Source of the DNA: Casuarina equisetifolia | Lineage: Eukaryota; Streptophyta; Magnoliopsida; Fagales; Casuarinaceae | Length of the DNA stretch: 64,000 nucleotides | Direction: 5' to 3' | Assembly (NCBI GenBank): GCA_028551475.1 | Contig: CM052356.1 | Location: forward strand, 8,301,384-8,365,383 | Shown: piece after piece, positions 45,424 through 56,015 of the stretch | Position numbering within the stretch: position 1 is the first letter of the stretch | Layout of the letters: every line of letters begins with the position of its first letter | Program-made: the position numbers and the translations under genes | The notes under the pieces: model-generated | Databases searched by the model: none | Seen by the model: only the letters and a program-made list of their open reading frames with translations | Told to the model about the DNA's origin: nothing

Positions 45424-46600
45424 TTGACTTTAGCCGTTTTCTTTTGGAAAATGATGCAGCAAACTATTATCAATCTTGTTCAAGCTTGTGAAGTTTGTCA
45501 ACATAAAAAATCCAAAAGTCTCTCACCTTTGGGATTATTACAGCCCTTCCTAATTCCAACTCACATTTGGGAAGATATTTTGTTAGATTTCATCAATGGG
45601 CTCCCTACATTAGAAGATAAGAGTTCAATTTTTGTGGTTGTTGATTGCCTTTTTGAATTCAGTCATTTCCTCCCTAAACACCCATACACGACTTCAAAGG
45701 TGGCTCAAATATTTTTTGCAAATATCTTCAAGCTTTATGGACTAAATCAATTATATGTGATTGAGATTCCTTATTTACCAAGAATTTTTAGAAAGATTTT
45801 TTTTATTATAGGACATTAAATTTAATTTTTTCACAACATACCATCCTTAAATAGATGGTTAGACAAAAGTGGTTGATCACATGTTAGGGATGTATTTGCG
45901 CTATTTCATAGGGGATTAACCATAAAGTTAGGCTAAATGGCTACCATGGTTGAAATTTAGTTATAGTACAAGTTTCCATTTATCTATCAAGATGTCCCTA
46001 TATAAGGTTGTTTTTGGTAAACCCCTACCCACTCTACTATCATATCATCTTGGTATTGCCCATTTCGAAGTTCTTGACCATAAATTACAAATGTAGGATT
46101 GTGTATTGGCCAAACTTTATATTCATTTTACCTAAGCCCAAAGAAAGAATGTGGCTACAATAGAACAAAAAATGGTGGGATGAATATTTTCTAGTTAGTG
46201 ACCAAGTTTTTTAAAAACTCAAAGCTTATTGGCAACACTTTTTAGGGTGACACAATAATAACAAACTTAGCCCTCAATTTTTTGGACCTTACTCGATTTT
46301 AGAAAAGATTAGGTAGGTAGCTTATCAATTACAACTACCTCTAAGGAATAGATTGCATCTTGTGTTTCATGCCTTAGTTCTTAAGAAGTTTGTGGGACTT
46401 GAGGTTGTGGTACAACAAGAAATCCCTATTGATTTTTTTCCCATTAATGGTGACTTTTCCTTTGTTCCTTAAGCAATTTTGGATTTCAGCAAAAATGGTT
46501 CTTTTCTAAGGTCTTTATTCATTGGAAAGGAGCTTCCTTTGCAAATGCCACATGAGGAGGGTACTAATTTCATCTTTAAATGCTTTCCCAACCTTATGGA
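45424..46600 (+). pseudogene. Ty3/gypsy integrase and chromodomain-like remnant
   Basis: An open frame at 45424-45819 contains CEVCQHKKSKSLSPLGLLQP (end of the H2C2 zinc motif) and WEDILLDFINGLP with VVVDCLFEFSHFLP (core, usually DF--GLP and VVVDRL-K--HF-P). Downstream, in broken frames, LQLPLRNRLHLVFHALVLKK and a short chromodomain-like WKG stretch near 46515 follow, as in plant chromoviruses. Clade placement is tentative. Confidence 0.72.
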
Positions 46601-46621
46601 CAAGGTTTTTTAGGGACAAGA

Positions 46622-47028
46622 TGGTATGATAAACGCTAAAGCCACATAAGCTACACATTAGACTCAAGGAGTCTCATCGAGAGAGAAGCACAGTGTGTAC
46701 AGAACTATTGTTAGCAATTAATAAAGTCTTAGCTAATTATATTAAGGTAGTTAGTAGTTAATAACACCCTAACTAATTTTGTTAGAGTGATCAATGCTAC
46801 TTGCAAAGATATTCTATAAATAAGAATAGTTTTGATAGTAAGGGATATGAAAAAGAATTATACTTGTGAACCTAGGGAGTTTTCCTGAATTGAATAGAGA
46901 TTCCAATTGCATTCCTTTAATTCTTATTTCTCTCTCTTGCCACTATTAAAATAGGTAACGATAGAAGAAAGGCTCTTGGAGGAGGATTTTCCTTTTCTTG
47001 GTCATGTGAGCAATAACGCAAAGGTGCT
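46622..47028 (+). repeat. Ty3/gypsy 3' LTR
   Basis: It follows a purine tract (AGGGACAAGA) and matches the split 5' LTR. The 3' end is set by comparison and is accurate to a few bases. Confidence 0.78.
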
Positions 47029-48933
47029 TCACAAATCTACCCATTATCTCATACGTTTTTATATTGTTGAGATATGCTAGCTTTTCTTCAAAAAATTTAG
47101 CTATTGAGAAAGGATCTACATGCTTTATTTTTATTTTATTTTATTGTTTTGCTACTTCTACATGGTCATTTTGGAAAATAAGAACATTGTTGATTTTCAT
47201 TTTATCTTAGTCACATGCAAGGTAGGTGACTCACTTAAGCCACCTTGGACTTGAGCTTGGAATGGGTTAGTTCAAAGAAAACACTTGTATTTTCAGCTTA
47301 AACAACTATGGTCTTAAAAATTGACATTTAGCCTAAAAAGAAATATATACTTGCAAGATAAATTATTGACCTAAAACCAATATTCTAGGAAAACACATCT
47401 TTAGCCCACATAAATAGGGAATAGGAGTTTTCTTCCAAACGGTGAATATTTTCCAATTTATAATATTTATTTGACAAAAATATTATAGATAAAAGACCAT
47501 GTATTTGTTTTATTTTTGGCACAAATATTCTATAGGTGAAATCATTTGGAATGCTTTACTTTTTTGTAAGTCCTTAAAATAATGTAAAAGGAATACACAT
47601 ATTCCTAATAATTTCATATTCCTAACAGTTTGATTCTCCTAACAATTTTATTCCTATAAATAAAAAGGTCTAAGGCCCAATTTAAAAGCTAACTTAAAGG
47701 TTGGAGGAAACTTCTTTCATTTAAACTTAACCATAAGTTTTCTCCTCTTTGGTGTGGTACTTATGCCTTGTTGGGTTTTATGACTTAACAAGAAAGGGGG
47801 TTGAATTGTTTAAGCCAAGACTTGATCATAATTGTTTTGGTCTATAAAGATCCTAAGTGCTTATACAAGTCAGACAAATGAAGCAAGCATCAAGCAAACA
47901 AATTCTAAGCAAGTGACACGTTAATTTACAATAAGATAGAAAATTATCATCAAATATTTCACAACTATTTAGCAAATAAAATAACTGGCTAGTATCAAGT
48001 AAATGATAAAGTAATTAGCAACAAATAGCAAGTAACATTCAAGTCAATAGAGGGAAAAGAAGAAACACCAGATTTACCACTGTGGTTCGGCACTCAATCC
48101 TTGAGTCCTACGTCCACTCTCTTCTCCTTCAATCCAAGTGATTGAAGTCTCCATTACTTAAACCAAATTAGGAGAAAATATTCTCCCTAATCCAACCAAT
48201 TCCTCCTTAAAGGAATTTCCAAGTCCAAATACAATATAAGGTTAATTAACCTTAGTTCAAATAGCAAATCCTTTAAAGATGTAAAGATAATGAGGGATGA
48301 TGCTAATACAAGAGCTTATACAAGATATTGAATGTAATGATAAGCTCTAAACTCAAAACCCTTAAATATTTTAGATTAGGGTTTCGGATTTACAAATTAG
48401 TTTATGTGCAAATGATAATATATGTTCGATTAGCACATAAATAGAGATACATCACACATAAGTGATATTGAGTTGAGTATCAAAGATATCACTGAAGCCT
48501 CTTCACAATGAATAGAGGATGAGCTCAAGAACAACTTCTCTTAAATAATAACTTAAAGATATTCACCCAAAATCGTCATCTTCAATCATAGAATGACTTT
48601 CTCTTATATATGATATGAAAATAAAGAACAGAGGCATGATTTCTGCCATACCCATCATTTCATAGGTTTCTTTCCGTTGAGAGAATGTAGCTTGTACCTT
48701 TTTGAGTTCCACATAAGCTTCTTCATCAAACCAAGCTTCAGATTCTGACATTCACTTAAAAACTTCTGGAAATCTTCTTGTTAGAGGAGTACGGATGCGA
48801 CTGCGGTGAGAGAGATAGAAAGGGGGCATCGGTATTTTGAATAAAAGCTAGGACTTCTAAGGTGATCAAGACACTTAAGTGTGTCTTGTGAACTAAATGA
48901 CATCGTCTTGGATCGGGCTTCACAATATCAAAA
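47029..48933. other. Repeat-like region without genes
   Basis: No gene is recognised. Around 47760-48140 the sequence (AAGAAAGGGGGTTGAATTG followed by CTACGTCCACTCTCTTCTCC) resembles the ends of common plant retroelement families. The minus-strand frames near 48563-49022 are short and unassigned. Confidence 0.4.
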
Positions 48934-49130
48934 CACGGGCCAAGCTTCCATAAAAGCATATCACATGCCGAGTCTCTTTTAAGAGCAAAACATGAGCCAA
49001 CTCTCTTATAAGAACAAAACATGGGCTAACTCTCTTATAAGAACAAAACACGGGCTAACTTTCTTATGAAAATAAAACACAAGCCAATTCTCTTGTGAAA
49101 ATAGAACATGGGCCATTTCTTTTGTGCAGA
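48934..49130. repeat. 29-bp minisatellite, about 7 units
   Basis: Units start near 48934, 48962, 48991, 49020, 49049, 49078 and 49107. The consensus contains CAYGGGCYAACTCTCTTATAA followed by GAACAAAA. Spacing is 28 then 29 bases throughout. The central units are nearly identical and the outer ones more diverged. Confidence 0.85.
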
Positions 49131-49628
49131 GTAGTAGTGCATCAAGAAATCTTAAAAGATGGCAACGAATCAAGCAAGTCATGAACAAGTAAAATGAACC
49201 TTGATTTGTTCTAAGAAACTCTTAGTGACTTAGCTAGAGTTCATCATAAAGTACCTTCATCTAAACAAGAGCAAGTATCATATTTCTCAAATATAATAAA
49301 TTATATACATATATTTAATGTCATTTAAATAAGGCATTCTCTCAAAAACATTTTATGATGATACCATGTTAAGAAATGCAGGAACCTGGCTACCTTATAA
49401 TATCATTAATTGATATTATAATTTGCACACATTTTACTTCCTATGATTTTCTTTTACACATATGAAAAATATTTTTCAATAAATAATTCACAATAGATTT
49501 TGTCACAACAAAACCCTTATTTTCCAACATGGCCTTTAACAACCTTACACATTGAAAGGTCATCCTAATAAAAATGATGATATATGAGTGATGAGTAAGA
49601 GTAGGACCTAACCTACACTGCAACACCA
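49131..49628. other. AT-rich region with a further primer-site-like motif
   Basis: No gene is seen. GATACCATGTTAAG at about 49361 again looks like a reverse-complement iMet primer-binding site next to an LTR start, suggesting another degraded miniature LTR element. Confidence 0.4.
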
Positions 49629-50815
49629 TGTTAGATTTTTATAAGAAAATGACTCATATCTAACTAAAATCCTGAAACTTTAAGAAGAGGAATCCATCTC
49701 TTTATAAATTACTCTTTTAAGTTTTTATTTTTTTTCCACGTGGGTACATAACAAGCCCCCTAAGCCCAAGTGTGGGGCAACAATTCCTATAAGGATATTT
49801 GTCCATAAGCAAAGGGGAAAAAGATTAAATTTAGATTCCTAATAAACTTCTTAGCAATGTGAGACAACACCATATTGCTTTATTTAACATGCCATGTTAC
49901 CACAATGGTTCAACTCAAACTATTTTAGATTTTATAGAGAATAACCTATATTCAATTTAAAACCATTAGGTATTAAGTGGAGGAATCCATATTTTTATAA
50001 GTTACTTTTTAAGTTTCTATTTTTCTCATATGGGACTTAACATGCCCATTTACCTTGAAGTATAGAGTAACATTTCCCACAAAAATCTTCATTTACAAGT
50101 GAAGGGGTAGAAAATTAAACTTGGATTCCCAATGAAAATATTTAGTAATGTGAAACAACTTTATGTCATTTTATTTACATACCTCATTACTACAATGGTC
50201 TAACCTAAATCCTCTTTTTGATGTTTTTTTTTGTGTAGTTTTGAGCTTACCCATATTTATACAATGTTAGATTTGATAGAAAATGATCCATACTCAACTT
50301 AAAACCCTAATGTATTAAGTGAAGGAACCTATCTTTTATAAATTACCCTTTTAAATTTCTATTTTTTCCATGTGAGACTTTACACAACTTTTGTCCTAAG
50401 CATGAGACAATACTTTCCACAAAGATATTTGTTTACAAGCGAAGGGATGGAAGATTAAACTTAGATTTCCAATGAAAAATCCTTGGCAATGTGGGACAAT
50501 TCCATTTTTTATTTTAACACAACCATCATCACAATGGTACAACCCAAACCATCTTGTGAGAGCCATTTTTTGCATGGCTTATAGGCTTACCCATATTTAT
50601 AGAGGTGTTAAGAAATAACCTAATTTCTGATACCATGTTAAATTTTATTGAGAATGACCTATATCTAGCCAAAACCCTAATGTATTAAGTGAAAGAACAC
50701 ATCTCTTTATAAATTATTCTTTAAGTTTCTTTTTTTTTATAGGAAGGTAAATTGCATTAATAAAGAGATGGATTTTTTAAGTTTCTATTTTATTTTATGA
50801 ATATGTGAGTTTATT
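49629..50815 (-). mobile_element. Tandem array of TRIM-like units
   Basis: Four ~120-base terminal repeats occur (49629-49753, 49923-50042, 50265-50384 and a truncated one from 50636). They begin TGTTAGATTTTAT or close variants and end in the type ACTTAACA. They alternate with three internal segments (49754-49922, 50043-50264, 50385-50635) that share GGTACAACCCAAACCATC-like motifs. The last internal segment ends in CTGATACCATG, a reverse-complement iMet primer-binding site. There is no coding capacity. The pattern LTR-internal-LTR-internal-LTR fits a TRIM that multiplied by recombination between its LTRs. Confidence 0.65.
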
Positions 50816-51735
50816 AATTTAAGAATAAGATAATACAAAGGTATAGGTACATATCCTATAACTACAATTCATTTAAGAAAAAAATCAAATTTGGAATCCT
50901 CTAGTAATGACATAACAAAATATTTGCTTGAGAGTATTTAATATTTCTAAATAGATATGCTCTCCTATATACTACTTTCTTAATTCTAGTTAATAAAATT
51001 GGTATTTCAACAGCTTTGTTTTAGAAGTGTTTATAATTTTGTTCAGACCATATATAATAGATATATGTTAAGAAAGAAAGTTTAAGAAGCTTTACAACCA
51101 AAATATTTCATTCAGTTGCTTTAATCATCCATTATAATTCAAACTTCCAATCATTGGAAATCCTATGAAGATCTTGTTGTGTAAGGATATTTTGTCAAAT
51201 TTGTCTAATCCAAGTATATTAGAAAAACAAGTGAGACATGTTTTCAAATTGAAGCTTACAGAAATTATAATATAAGTTAATTAAAGGGAGCCAATAAGAT
51301 AACATTTCTACTGTAAGAAATTTATCCCTACATATGAGTCATCTAATGATATTGTGTTTGTTAATCCTACTTAATTATATCAAGTCATGTCTCTAAACTC
51401 AACATTAATTTGATATAATTCTTTGTATGTTTCTTTACAATAATAAAAAGGTTTGAAAAGTGTAGATGTGAGTATTTGTCATAACTTGATAAAAACTCTT
51501 AAATTCCATGTCATATTTTCATTGATGCCAAGATATATAATTGAGATTTTATTGTATTTAGTACTATGAATCAATCTATTTTATAAGGATAAACTTGGAT
51601 AATTAATGAGATTCTAATTGTCTCAACAAAACCTTATTCCACACTTTTCCCAAGTCTTCATTCCCTTTTAGATGAGCAAACAACCTATCAAGCAATCTTA
51701 TAAGTTTTATGATCTTTCAAATTACCTACCCATAA
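50816..51735. other. AT-rich spacer, no feature seen
   Basis: I see no gene and no clear repeat in this segment. Confidence 0.4.
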
Positions 51736-52020
51736 AAAGTTCTATTTTTACCATGTGAGACTTAATATGCTCCTTGTCCCTTGCATGGGGTAATACTTCC
51801 CGCGATGATCTTTGTCTACAAGTGAAAGACAAAAGATTGAATTTAAATATCTAATGGATTCCTTAAAAATATTGGACAACTATGTGTCATTTTATTTAAC
51901 ATGCCTTATTACTACATTGGGCTAAGCCAAGCCATCTCGTGGGTGTTGCTTTCTATATGGCTTTAGGGCTTAGTCATATCCGTAATGGTGCTAAGAAAGA
52001 ACATAAACTCCAATACTATG
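51736..52020 (-). mobile_element. Partial unit of the same TRIM-like family
   Basis: It starts with the end of the terminal repeat (CCATGTGAGACTTAATA), continues with an internal segment like those at 49.7-50.6 kb, and ends TCCAATACTATGTTAG, a decayed primer-site/LTR junction. Confidence 0.55.
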
Positions 52021-53482
52021 TTAGAAAATTTAAAAGTTTAAAAGTTTAAAAGTTCAGCTCAAATGCTAATTCAATAATTAAAAAAAACTTCCTTTATATA
52101 AATTTAACCATAAATTTCCTCTTTACCAATGTAGAACCCGTGGACAAGTTTAGTCCCAAAATAAGTGCTTCAGGCAAAATAATTCCATGGGCCCTCTTGA
52201 TTTAACTTGTTGGAACATGAACCTCAAGCTTAGGTAACAAGATTCTGCTGTCAAAGTTTGACTACCGTTCATGTAGAATGAGTTGACCGTGTAGTTAAAA
52301 ATATGACAGTGGCCTCATAAAATTACTAGGGTTGTATGATCAGCAGGTCCTTGGCCTTTGTGAATAATACCCAACACAAGATATTCAAGATTCGCTCAAA
52401 AACTATCAAGAATTACAAATTGTAGTAATGTACTTCAGTAGTTCTAGAAACGATATAATTAATAGGAGAAGTATCGAGTGCTTGGCTTTTGGATGAGTTA
52501 TAGAACGTAGAATCTTTTGGCTATTGATGATATGGGCAGGAATTGGCCTTTGTGAATATCTATCCCGTTTGGACCATTCCATGTAGTTTATTCTCTAGCT
52601 TTTGGAAGCATTGTACCTAACAAGAAGTGGAGGCCTCGGATTCTACACAAAAGTCATCAAACTAAAAGGGCTCCGACAAGGTTCAGTCCCAAACGAACAA
52701 AAATTCTAACATAGGACAAGGGTCTTGACATGAGAGCTCAATGGATGTCAAAACAGCACCACAGGGAGCTGCGGCTAAGGCCTGCCGTTGCAGTTTGCAC
52801 TTTACACCAACAGTAACGAAACAATAAAAATGACAGCCACTCACGTACGACCCAAAAAAAAAAAAAAAACAACGTTAGTTTTCACGTACGAATAGCAAGG
52901 GAACACCAAAAACCAAGAAATGGAACAAAGCCTAGGATGGGCATCACGAAGACCAAAAGGTGAAGAAGCGAGGTTGTAACCTTTCGCTTTTGGTTGAGCC
53001 GCCACTAATAGTCTCTCTCTTTCCGGTCCACTCAACTTGTCTTTGTTATTATCACTCTTCTCCGGCCCCCTCGCTCGCTTTCTTTCATTCAAGAAAAACA
53101 TAAAACAAATATTGATGCGTTATTTAAATGTAAATTAATGAAGTGTAAGATTCTGCGGAAGGACATGTTTCTGGTCTCAAGTCAAAGTGATCAAAGCCTG
53201 TTTTTATGGGTCCAGCCAAAGATATTATGAGAGAGATTTCAAGCTTCATGATGCATCAGCATTCCACAGAGAACAAGAGAAAGGGGAAGGTGGTACAAGA
53301 GAGTGGAGCAGAACCAGTGGGGATGAGCGAAACGGATAATAAAAGCTGATTTTTTTTTTCCCCTTCTGGATTCAGTTTCTTTTCAATCTCTTCCTCCCTT
53401 CTGGACTAAACCAATATGAAGGACAAAGTTAAAAAGGAGAAAAAAAAAACCAGCTGCTTCATTTCATTCAGGATGCGTACAG
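52021..53482. other. Spacer downstream of LOG, with one short ORF
   Basis: No known gene is seen. Segment 52840-53110 is GC-richer and has a 86-codon minus-strand frame without recognisable domain. A 47-codon plus-strand ORF runs 53206-53349 (MGPAKDIMREISSFMMHQH at its start); it is unsupported by homology I can recall. Confidence 0.4.
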
Positions 53483-54032
53483 TCAACGAGCAATATCCGT
53501 CTGCAAAGAGGTATTGAGCTCCACCTGTTCCACCTCCCACTTGGGCTTAGAAATCACCCAATCATGCATGGGCACGTATTCCTAGTCATGGAAAACAGTT
53601 AATTAGCACCAGATAGCTGAAACTCTTAGCTAGAAGCAACAAAAAGAAAATCAGAGGGAATCGATGCCTCGAGCTTTTGTACAAGTTCTCTAGCGTTTGA
53701 AGCGGAGACGATTATGCTGCGCTGCGGAGGCTTGATAAACCCATCATCCACCGCTTTGTCTATGAATGAGAGGAGGTAGTCGTAGTAACCGTCCACATTA
53801 AGCAGGCCAACCTATCAATTCGGGCAATATAAAGTCAGGTTCTGGATTAACCTGAGGGCCATCGTTCCGATAATTAAGAAACATGAAATATCTTTACAGG
53901 CTTGTCGTGGATTCCTAGCTGGGCCCATGTGATGACCTCCAGCAGCTCTTCTAGAGTTCCATATCCACCTAAAGTGTCAGTCATGAACATGATTGATTCT
54001 CAGTAACTTGAGCACCCCTTACTTTGTTGAGG

Positions 54033-54069
<37 letters not shown>

Positions 54070-54719
54070 GACCTGGAAGGGCAATAAAACAGTCAGAATA
54101 GCGGGCCATCTCAGCTTTCCTCTGGTGCATGTCGGCTACAGGCCTGACTTCCCCAACTGTTTCTCCAGTTATCTGAAAACCCATGCAAACATCAAAAGAA
54201 GAATTTGTAAAGGAAGCAAAAAACCCAAGATAAGTTCATCCATGTGTACCTCCTTGCCCATCAAGTTTTTGGGGATGATTCTGTGAAACAAACCCAATAA
54301 CTTAACAAGTTGTTCAAACTGCTTAAAGGACATAAATAAAATCAAGCGGCAAATGTTAGAGATTATACCCTAGAACATGCCTACCACCGCGGTGTACCTC
54401 CTGAGAAACTAAGCCCATCAGTCCAATACTTCCTCCTCCATAAACAAGATCCAACCTCCTAGCGACCTTCCTCAAGAAAACCAAGACAAAGCTTGAAATT
54501 TAAAACCCAAAGCTTGATTTTCTCTGCCGGGTTACACGCACAAGTAACGAGATTGAAGAACCAAAGAAAAGAAAATTTCGGAAGGCATTTCAGAAGGGCA
54601 TGTACCAGCTCTTGTCCTAGTTCCAGGGCAGCATCACGGTAGCAATTTCTCTTGCCAGTACTACTCCCGCAGAAAACGCAGACCCTTTGGAATCTTGATT
54701 TTGCCATCTTCTCCTGCAT
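53483..54719 (-). CDS. Cytokinin riboside 5'-monophosphate phosphoribohydrolase (LOG family)
   Basis: Seven exons on the minus strand: 54719-54606, 54466-54369, 54280-54250, 54172-54073, 53968-53898, 53811-53668 and 53581-53483. They give 657 bases, 218 aa, normal for LOG proteins. The enzyme releases active cytokinin bases from their nucleotides in the cytosol. Visible motifs are [40 protein letters not shown] and the catalytic/phosphate-binding PGGYGTLEE, which spans the exon 4/5 border. The C-terminus ([18 protein letters not shown], ending TDIAR) resembles LOG/LOG5-type members. An alternative start is the Met four codons in (54707). All donors are GT except the last intron, which follows CTCGAG with GC. 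If that intron is retained, translation runs 14 more codons to a stop, giving 200 aa. Confidence 0.93.
54036..54065. repeat. (GA)15 microsatellite in LOG intron 4
   Basis: A perfect 30-base GA run lies 7 bases past the donor of LOG intron 4 (on the coding strand it reads as TC and starts close to the exon). It is likely polymorphic. Confidence 0.9.
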
Positions 54720-55699
54720 TTTTCGATAGCTTCTGTGTTTTTACTTTGTCTAGTCAAATATGCTCTGAGAACTCTATAGATCTTCCAACTCCTTCATGTA
54801 TTCGGAAGGAGAAAAGAATCATTATACTTATAGACCCCTCAGCAAATTGGAGGAGCTGCAGCTAAAATATTTGGCCTCTCCCCTGAATTCTTTGGCTCCA
54901 CCTGGACTTAGAATCTTGGAATCTTTTACTCTACAAAATTCGCCAACGAGAAACGGCTTTCGGCTCTGTACGACCCAGCTTCCTTCGATAGAAAAGTAAC
55001 AGTACAGTCTCCTCAGGCCTACTCAGTTCCCATTGGCTTTTATCCCCCAAAAACTTTTGGGGTGCGTTTATCAAGAATCCCTGTTCTTTACTGCAAAATT
55101 TCTTATTACGTTGTATTATAAGCTAATTCCCGCTAAAACGTTTAGCTTAGATGTGTTAACACAGTATTAGGAACCAATTCCAATACGCTGCCCTGATAAC
55201 TGTTAAGAATTATCAGAGATTGATCTACCGTCGTGCTCTGAAGTTACTGATCGGAAATAACTACGCGTCCAGAATTCAGGTTCACTGTAAAAAGGTGGTC
55301 AGTCAGTCCAGAATTTTCATTCTGTCAAAGAGTGCTCCCCACTGTTCACGAACAGTATTGTTGTGAGTCTAGAACAGGAGAGCGAGAAGGCAAGAAAAAA
55401 ACAGAATGCTTTTCGTTTCCAACTTGCATTATCATGAGAGTTACTGCAGATTTCGGAGCGAAACTGCGAACGTTGTTGTGGCTGTTTCTGCTTTAAAGCG
55501 AAGATGCGCCTGCGTCCCAAACGAAGTGCCAAAAAAAGTACAGACATACTTTACAGGGATGTACGGACTTTTTTTTTACTGGGTACCACCAGAACGTTTA
55601 AATTACTAATGCTCTCTGGAGCATTATTGAAAACCCTCCCCGCCCCACTGGAATTACATAAACATTTAAGAGAAGATGACTTTATTCGGTTGGTTATCA
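54720..55699. other. Upstream region of LOG
   Basis: The LOG promoter should lie here on the minus strand. A weak TATA-like CTATAAGTATA reads on that strand near 54829-54818, about 100 bases before the ATG. No other gene is seen; the short open frames have no recognisable content. Confidence 0.4.
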
Positions 55700-56015
55700 T
55701 AGAAAATGACATTTATTAAAATTTAAAAGTTAATTGAAGAGCTGATGTAATTCATTATCTCATTAATACGATTTTTGATATATTTTTTTAATAATGTGAG
55801 ACTTATTGATTATATCTTAACATATGTATTCACTATAATGGTTAAGTTATCAATATTATTATGCAATACATGTACTCAAATTAATAAAAGTTCATAGAAG
55901 TATGAAAGGGATCTTGTCTTTGATATTATGTTAAAAAGAATAATATCTAATTTAAAAGTCAGCTTAATAGTTGATAAAATCTGTTATCTTATGAATAAGT
56001 GATAAAAGGCTAACA
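55700..56015. mobile_element. Possible TRIM-like element
   Basis: Two related segments (from about 55720, TTTAAAAGTTAATTGAAGAGCTGATG; and from about 55947, TTTAAAAGTCAGCTTAATAG) flank a core. The core starts after GTGAGACTTATTGATTATATCTTAACA and ends with GATATTATGTTAAA, a decayed reverse-complement primer-site/LTR junction. It is similar in design to the units at 49.6-52.0 kb but more diverged. Confidence 0.4.

Larger units (their letters stand above)
37895..47028 (+). mobile_element. Degraded Ty3/gypsy retrotransposon carrying nested insertions
   Basis: Two related ~410-420 base LTRs delimit it. The 5' LTR is 37895-38237 plus 41887-41964 (split by insertions) and the 3' LTR is 46622-47028. 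Both share TAAGGTAGTTAGTAG and AGGAGGATTTTCC. A tRNA-iMet primer-binding site (TGGTATCAAAGAG) is at 41971. The pol order is gag, protease, RT, RNase H, integrase, then a chromodomain-like end (VFIHWKGASF near 46515), the Ty3/gypsy order. All frames carry stops and shifts, so the element cannot move on its own. Confidence 0.82.

Noticed and set aside
48934..49130. CRISPR-like array
   Set aside because: The repeats are head to tail without unique spacers, in plant nuclear DNA; it is a minisatellite.
54796..54999. 67-codon frame upstream of LOG
   Set aside because: No family resemblance and in the promoter region of LOG; likely chance.
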